Positions 59,831 through 64,000 of a stretch of 64,000 nt of DNA are shown piece after piece. The notes under the pieces are model-generated. The model was not told the origin of the DNA, made no database searches, and saw only the letters and a program-made list of their open reading frames with translations. Position numbers and translations under genes: made by a program. Source of the DNA: Bdellovibrionaceae bacterium UBA1609 (lineage in GTDB: Bacteria; Bdellovibrionota; Bdellovibrionia; Bdellovibrionales; UBA1609); contig DCMZ01000008.1 in the NCBI GenBank assembly GCA_002321895.1, positions 372,001 through 436,000 of the forward strand. Reading direction: 5' to 3'. Positions within the stretch are counted from its first letter, which is position 1, and each line of letters starts with the position of its first letter.

Positions 59831-61506
59831 ATTTGATAGAAAATTTCCAATCTGATTTTAAACAGCGTTTCCCTCAAAACTCTTATGATTTTTTCTACGA
59901 AAACGGAAACAATGTTGTAGATGTTCCTAAGGAAGACATTGTAGGTGTTCTTCGTCACCTCAAAGATTCCGGTCAATTTGATTTCTTGATGAACCTTACA
60001 GGTTCAGACTTCCCGCAAAGAGAGAAACGATTCGAAGTGGCCTACGAGCTTTTTTCCTCTCGCGATTTTAAACGATTAAGAATTCGTTGCCAGGTGGGCG
60101 AAAACGAACCTATAGATTCGGCGACAGCTGTTTATAAGGCGGCCAACTGGTACGAGCGAGAAGCCTATGACATGTTCGGTATTAATTTTGCGGGTCATCC
60201 TAATTTGTCTCGAATTCTATGCCACCATCAATTTGTTGGGCATCCCCTTCGTAAAGACTATGATGCGGATAAACAGCAGCATTGTACCGAAGCCCGACCC
60301 ATTCATTTTGATGATGAGCCCAACTACACTCCGGATCCTGACAAGAACTTAGTGCCTCTCAATATTGGGCCTTCTCATCCGGCCACACATGGAACTTTGC
60401 GAGTTATGTGTGAGCTCGACGGGGAAAAAGTTCATCGTGCCGCAGTGGAGCTAGGTTTCTTACATAGATGTTTTGAAAAGATGGCTGAGACACATCCCTA
60501 CAACCAGGTGATCCCTTATACGGATCGTTTAAATTATTGTTCTGCTCCAATGAACAACGTGGGCTATTGCAAGGCGGTTGAAAAGCTATTGGGAGTGGAG
60601 ATTCCACCTAAGGCCCAAGCGATGCGTATTATTCTTTGTGAACTATCACGAATTATTGATCACATTGTTTGTATCGGTGCCAATGCGGTGGATTTGGGTG
60701 CCTTAACGGGTTTCTTCCATTTATTTGTTCATCGAGAGAGAGTTTATTCTCTCTTTGAAAAGTTGTGTGGTGCAAGATTGACTGTTTCCCTGACTCGTAT
60801 CGGTGGAATGGCTCAAGACGCTCCTGAAGGTTGGTTTGATGATGTCCTAGATACTTGTAAATTAATCCGTAAAGGGATTGGTGAAATTGAAGGACTACTT
60901 TCTGGAAACAAAATTTGGATTCAGAGAACTCAAGGTGTAGGAGCCACTAAACCAGCTGAAGCGATTGAGTGGGGTTACACTGGGCCATTGCTACGGGCCA
61001 CAGGTGTGGGTTTAGATTTAAGAAAAGCGGAGCCTTATTACGGATACGATCAGTTGGATTTTGATGTGCCCGTAGGAACCAATGGTGATTGTTATGATCG
61101 TTATTTGGTTCGTATCGAAGAGATGAAACAGTCTATAAAAATTATTGAACAAGTTTGTAAGAATATTCCGGGTGGTGATTATACTATTCGAGACAAAAAT
61201 ATCGTGTTGCCAGAAAAGAAAGATGTTTATGGCAATATCGAAGGTCTAATGAATCATTTTATGTTGGTGATCAATGGTCTGCGTCCGCCTAAAGGTGAGA
61301 TCTATGACTATACAGAAGCAGCCAATGGAGAGTTAGGTTTTCACTTGGTGAGTGATGGAACTGGAGCTCCCTATCGTTTGAAAGTGCGCCCACCTTGTTT
61401 CTCCATCTATCAGTCTTTTCCGGATCAGGTAACTGGTGGACTAGTGGCTGATGTCATTGCGGTTTTAGGTAGTATGAATTTAATTGCTGGTGAGTTGGAT
61501 AGGTAA
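59827..61506 (+). CDS. nuoCD: NADH-quinone oxidoreductase subunits C and D, fused
   Basis: The 559-residue protein joins NuoC (about 1-165, with ANWYEREAYDMFGI and HPLRKDYDADK) to NuoD (about 185-559: IGPSHPATHGTLRV, the ELGFLHRCFEKMAE quinone-site region, PMNNVGYCKAVEKL and a final VLGSMNLIAGELDR). Such fusions occur in E. coli and some other bacteria. NuoD shapes the quinone-binding cavity with NuoB. The ATG overlaps the nuoB stop, and a 12-residue upstream extension in the same frame was discarded. Confidence 0.95.
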   Translation: MNLIENFQSDFKQRFPQNSYDFFYENGNNVVDVPKEDIVGVLRHLKDSGQFDFLMNLTGSDFPQREKRFEVAYELFSSRDFKRLRIRCQVGENEPIDSATAVYKAANWYEREAYDMFGINFAGHPNLSRILCHHQFVGHPLRKDYDADKQQHCTEARPIHFDDEPNYTPDPDKNLVPLNIGPSHPATHGTLRVMCELDGEKVHRAAVELGFLHRCFEKMAETHPYNQVIPYTDRLNYCSAPMNNVGYCKAVEKLLGVEIPPKAQAMRIILCELSRIIDHIVCIGANAVDLGALTGFFHLFVHRERVYSLFEKLCGARLTVSLTRIGGMAQDAPEGWFDDVLDTCKLIRKGIGEIEGLLSGNKIWIQRTQGVGATKPAEAIEWGYTGPLLRATGVGLDLRKAEPYYGYDQLDFDVPVGTNGDCYDRYLVRIEEMKQSIKIIEQVCKNIPGGDYTIRDKNIVLPEKKDVYGNIEGLMNHFMLVINGLRPPKGEIYDYTEAANGELGFHLVSDGTGAPYRLKVRPPCFSIYQSFPDQVTGGLVADVIAVLGSMNLIAGELDR

Positions 61507-61514
61507 GAAGAACT

Positions 61515-61985
61515 ATGGCTTTTTCTCAAGAAACAATCGAATTTATTAAAAAAGAATGTCAACGTTACGAAACTCGAAGATCGGCAATTTTGCCTTGTCT
61601 CTATCGTGCACAAAAGGAAGATCCTAATAATCAGGTGACGCCTGAAGCGGTGGCGGAAATGGCAACTCTTATGGAGTTACCTGAAGTGCAGATCAACGAA
61701 GTGCTACACTTTTACACCATGTACAATAAGAAGCCAGTGGGTAAGCTACATGTACAGGTATGCACTAATATTTCCTGTAGCATGAATGGTGGCCGAGAGA
61801 TGGCCGAGCATCTATGTAAGGAATTTAACGTCAATTATGAAGAAGTTTCTAGCGATGGTCGCTATACGATCAGTCGGGTGGAATGTTTAGGTTCTTGTGA
61901 TACCGCTCCTATGATGCAGGTGAACGATAAGTATCATGAGAATTTAACTAAAGAAGAAGCCGTAAAGCTCTTGAAAGACATGTAG
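61515..61985 (+). CDS. nuoE: NADH-quinone oxidoreductase subunit E
   Basis: NuoE holds the N1a 2Fe-2S cluster of the NADH-oxidising module. The 156-residue product has the thioredoxin-like fold and the ligands in VCTNISCSMNGG and RVECLGSCDTAPMMQVND. The LPCLYRAQKE and LHFYTMYN blocks are typical. It starts 8 bases after nuoCD and is followed 9 bases later by nuoF. Confidence 0.96.
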   Translation: MAFSQETIEFIKKECQRYETRRSAILPCLYRAQKEDPNNQVTPEAVAEMATLMELPEVQINEVLHFYTMYNKKPVGKLHVQVCTNISCSMNGGREMAEHLCKEFNVNYEEVSSDGRYTISRVECLGSCDTAPMMQVNDKYHENLTKEEAVKLLKDM

Positions 61986-61994
61986 GGGTTATTG

Positions 61995-63278
61995 ATGGAA
62001 ATAAAGTTATTATCAGAACATTATGATAAGCCCGAGTTCCAAGGCTTAGACGGTTATAAAAAACTAGGTGGTTACGAGCCTCTTAAAAAAGCGTTCCAAA
62101 TGCAGCCAAAGGCGATTATCGAGATGGTAAAAGAGTCTGGTTTGCGTGGCCGTGGTGGAGCTGGTTTCCCTACGGGCGTTAAGTGGGGTTTCTTGCCCGA
62201 CAACGGTGAGCCTCGTTACCTTCTTTGCAATGCGGATGAAGGAGAACCTGGAACATTTAAAGATCGCTTAATGATGGAGCGAGCTCCTCACCAGTTGATC
62301 GAAGGAATGATTATTTCTGCTTTCGCTGTAGGTTCGCACAAAGGTTATATTTACATTCGAGGAGAGTACAATGAACCCACAGCTATTTTACAAAAGGCCA
62401 TCGCAGAGGCTTACGATGCGGGCTTATTAGGTAAAAATATTTTGGGTTCAGGTTTTGACTTCGATCTTGATGTTTATCAGGGTGCAGGAGCCTATATTTG
62501 TGGTGAGGAAACAGGAATGATTTCTTCATTGGAAGGTAAGAAAGGCCAACCCAAGTTGAAGCCTCCATTTCCTGCTGTTCAAGGGTATTTGGGTAAGCCG
62601 ACCATCGTTAACAACGTGGAAACCTTAGCTGCAGTGAAGTACATCATTAGAGATGGTGCTGACGGGTACCGAAAACACGGAACGGAAAAATCCGCTGGAA
62701 CAAAACTGTTCTCTGTTTCCGGAAACGTAATGAAGCCAGGGACCTATGAAGTGCCATTAGGTTATAAACTGATGGATTTGATTAATATTGAGTGTGGTGG
62801 TTTAAAACCGGGACGTAAATTAAAAGCTGTAATTCCTGGTGGATCTTCTGCTCCAGTTCTGACGGCGGCGGAATGCGCTGACGCCACCATGGATTATGAA
62901 AATTTGGCACAAAAGGGCACCATGCTTGGATCTGGTGCTGTCATCATTATTGATGATACCAACTGCATGGTGGATATGTTGAAAGTGATTTTACATTTCT
63001 ATCATCATGAAAGTTGTGGGCAGTGTACTCCTTGTCGTGAGGGTACGGGTTGGTTACATAAAATTGTAAGTAGTATTTATTCAGGTACAGGCCGATTGCA
63101 GGATATTGATCTTATTCAGCAAGTGGCTGACCACATGGCTGGAAAGACCATTTGTGCGTTATCTGATGCGGCTGCAATGCCAGCTGTGAGTTTTGTTCAA
63201 AAATTCCGTAGTGAATTTGAATTTTATGTTCGTGAAGGACGTTCAAAAGTTAAAGGAGCTGTAGATGCCCAAGTGTAA
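61995..63278 (+). CDS. nuoF: NADH-quinone oxidoreductase subunit F
   Basis: NuoF binds NADH and FMN and carries the N3 4Fe-4S cluster. The ATG at 61995 gives 427 residues, of normal length. Motifs are GLRGRGGAGFPTGVKW (NADH site), NADEGEPGTFKDR, the FMN-binding GAGAYICGEETGMISSLEG and the cluster motif ESCGQCTPCREGTGW. The C-terminus overlaps nuoG by 14 bases. Confidence 0.97.
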   Translation: MEIKLLSEHYDKPEFQGLDGYKKLGGYEPLKKAFQMQPKAIIEMVKESGLRGRGGAGFPTGVKWGFLPDNGEPRYLLCNADEGEPGTFKDRLMMERAPHQLIEGMIISAFAVGSHKGYIYIRGEYNEPTAILQKAIAEAYDAGLLGKNILGSGFDFDLDVYQGAGAYICGEETGMISSLEGKKGQPKLKPPFPAVQGYLGKPTIVNNVETLAAVKYIIRDGADGYRKHGTEKSAGTKLFSVSGNVMKPGTYEVPLGYKLMDLINIECGGLKPGRKLKAVIPGGSSAPVLTAAECADATMDYENLAQKGTMLGSGAVIIIDDTNCMVDMLKVILHFYHHESCGQCTPCREGTGWLHKIVSSIYSGTGRLQDIDLIQQVADHMAGKTICALSDAAAMPAVSFVQKFRSEFEFYVREGRSKVKGAVDAQV

Positions 63279-64000
63279 AATCAATGGACAAGAAGTGGAA
63301 GTTGAAGCGGGTACAACTATAATTGAAGCTTTTAAAAAGCTTGATTCAGAAATTGCACACTATTGTTATCATCCAGGATTATCTGTGGCCGGTGTTTGTC
63401 GTCTTTGCATGGTAGAGATCGAAGGGAATCCGCGTTTGCAGATTGCCTGTAACACTGTCGTTCAAGATGGAATGGTGATTAATAATAATTCGGAGAAGGT
63501 TAAAGAAACTGTTAAGTGGGGTCTAGATTTCCACCTTATAAACCATCCTTTGGATTGTCCTATTTGTGACCAAGCCGGTGAGTGTGAGTTGCAAATTCAG
63601 TACATGAAGTTTGGTCAATATGATCCAGAGATGGCAGAGCCAAAAGTAAAGAAAAATAAAGTGGTCGATCTTGGTTCAAAAATTGTTTTGGATTCTGAGA
63701 GATGTATTCTTTGCTCTCGATGCGTACGTTTTACTGAAGAAGTTTCTAAAACCAATGAGTTAGGCATTTTCAATCGTGGGGACCGCAGTGAGATCGGAAC
63801 TTTTGATGGTAAGCCTTTAGAAAATGATTATGCTGTAAATACTGTGGATATCTGTCCTGTAGGAGCTTTGACTTCTAAAGACTTCCGTTTTCGTCAGCGA
63901 GTTTGGTATTTAAAAAATAAAGAGACTGTGTGTCCTGGCTGTTCTACGGGTTGCAATGTTAAATCCTATTATAACGAAGAAGGATTGTTTCGCGTTAAGC
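63265..64000 (+). CDS. nuoG: NADH-quinone oxidoreductase subunit G, 3' end outside the window
   Basis: I read this frame by hand from an ATG at 63265 with GGAG upstream; it remains open to the window edge (245 residues). The ferredoxin-like N-terminus has the 2Fe-2S Cys set around GVCRLCMVEI, then HPLDCPICDQAGECELQ (His and Cys ligands of the N5-type cluster) and ERCILCSRCVRF with DICPVGAL. These are the NuoG/HydA-type N-terminal domains. It overlaps nuoF by 14 bases in another frame. The molybdopterin-like C-terminal part lies beyond the window. Confidence 0.95.
   Translation, partial: MPKCKINGQEVEVEAGTTIIEAFKKLDSEIAHYCYHPGLSVAGVCRLCMVEIEGNPRLQIACNTVVQDGMVINNNSEKVKETVKWGLDFHLINHPLDCPICDQAGECELQIQYMKFGQYDPEMAEPKVKKNKVVDLGSKIVLDSERCILCSRCVRFTEEVSKTNELGIFNRGDRSEIGTFDGKPLENDYAVNTVDICPVGALTSKDFRFRQRVWYLKNKETVCPGCSTGCNVKSYYNEEGLFRVK

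Overview
The window looks like chromosome from a free-living or predatory member of the Bdellovibrionota (Bdellovibrio-like, formerly Deltaproteobacteria). This rests on a Glt/Agl gliding-type gene cluster, a TIGR02147/DUF4423-type regulator, a Ser/Thr kinase with PEGA repeats, GYF_2 (DUF4339) proteins, very many secreted beta-barrel proteins and lipoproteins, moderate GC and dense short-spaced operons. That assignment is inference from gene content; no rRNA or tRNA is present to confirm it. I see no insertion sequence, prophage or CRISPR array.

Layout. 1-8.1 kb: a lipoprotein cut by the window edge, an AMIN-like secreted protein with a beta-barrel protein, an acyl-CoA synthetase, a PEGA Ser/Thr kinase, a decayed methyltransferase, coaE and a small outer-membrane protein. 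8.1-14.8 kb: a lineage-specific envelope locus of three paralogous beta-barrel proteins interleaved with two lipoproteins and a VWA lipoprotein. 14.9-20.6 kb: addB-addA, the double-strand-break repair helicase-nuclease. 20.6-25.2 kb: a minus-strand operon of a TIGR02147 regulator and two secreted proteins, then a secreted protein, an alpha/beta hydrolase and a lipoprotein. 25.3-30.3 kb: a transmembrane histidine-kinase-like protein and a receiver-GGDEF-like protein, both apparently degenerate, followed by alr. 30.4-33.4 kb: mlaE-mlaF-mlaD lipid transport genes, the last with an unusual C-terminal extension.

33.5-40.6 kb: purH, a GYF-TM-TPR protein, a secreted protein, a YhaM-like nuclease, a short RsmI-like methylase, a secreted protein and a Nudix hydrolase. 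40.6-44.3 kb: a HAD protein and, behind a good promoter, phnD-phnC-phnE. 44.6-57.2 kb: a GYF-GYF-PilZ protein followed by a long run of envelope genes: one ExbB/TolQ, two ExbD/TolR, TPR proteins, a TPR lipoprotein, an FHA-TM-AgmX protein, a beta-barrel and a coiled-coil protein. This matches the architecture of the Myxococcus Agl-Glt machine: a proton-driven inner-membrane motor, a trans-periplasmic linker and an outer-membrane part. A FliA (sigma-28)-like promoter sits inside the cluster before the barrel gene. 57.2-64 kb: a secreted subtilase and the nuo operon (nuoB-nuoCD-nuoE-nuoF-nuoG, the last cut by the window edge, with no nuoA in front).

The most promising region is 44.5-57.2 kb together with the GYF-TM-TPR gene at 35.1 kb. 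It could be a c-di-GMP-responsive version of the gliding/trans-envelope motor. The barrel/lipoprotein/VWA locus at 8-15 kb and the pair of signalling proteins lacking active-site residues at 25-29 kb come next.
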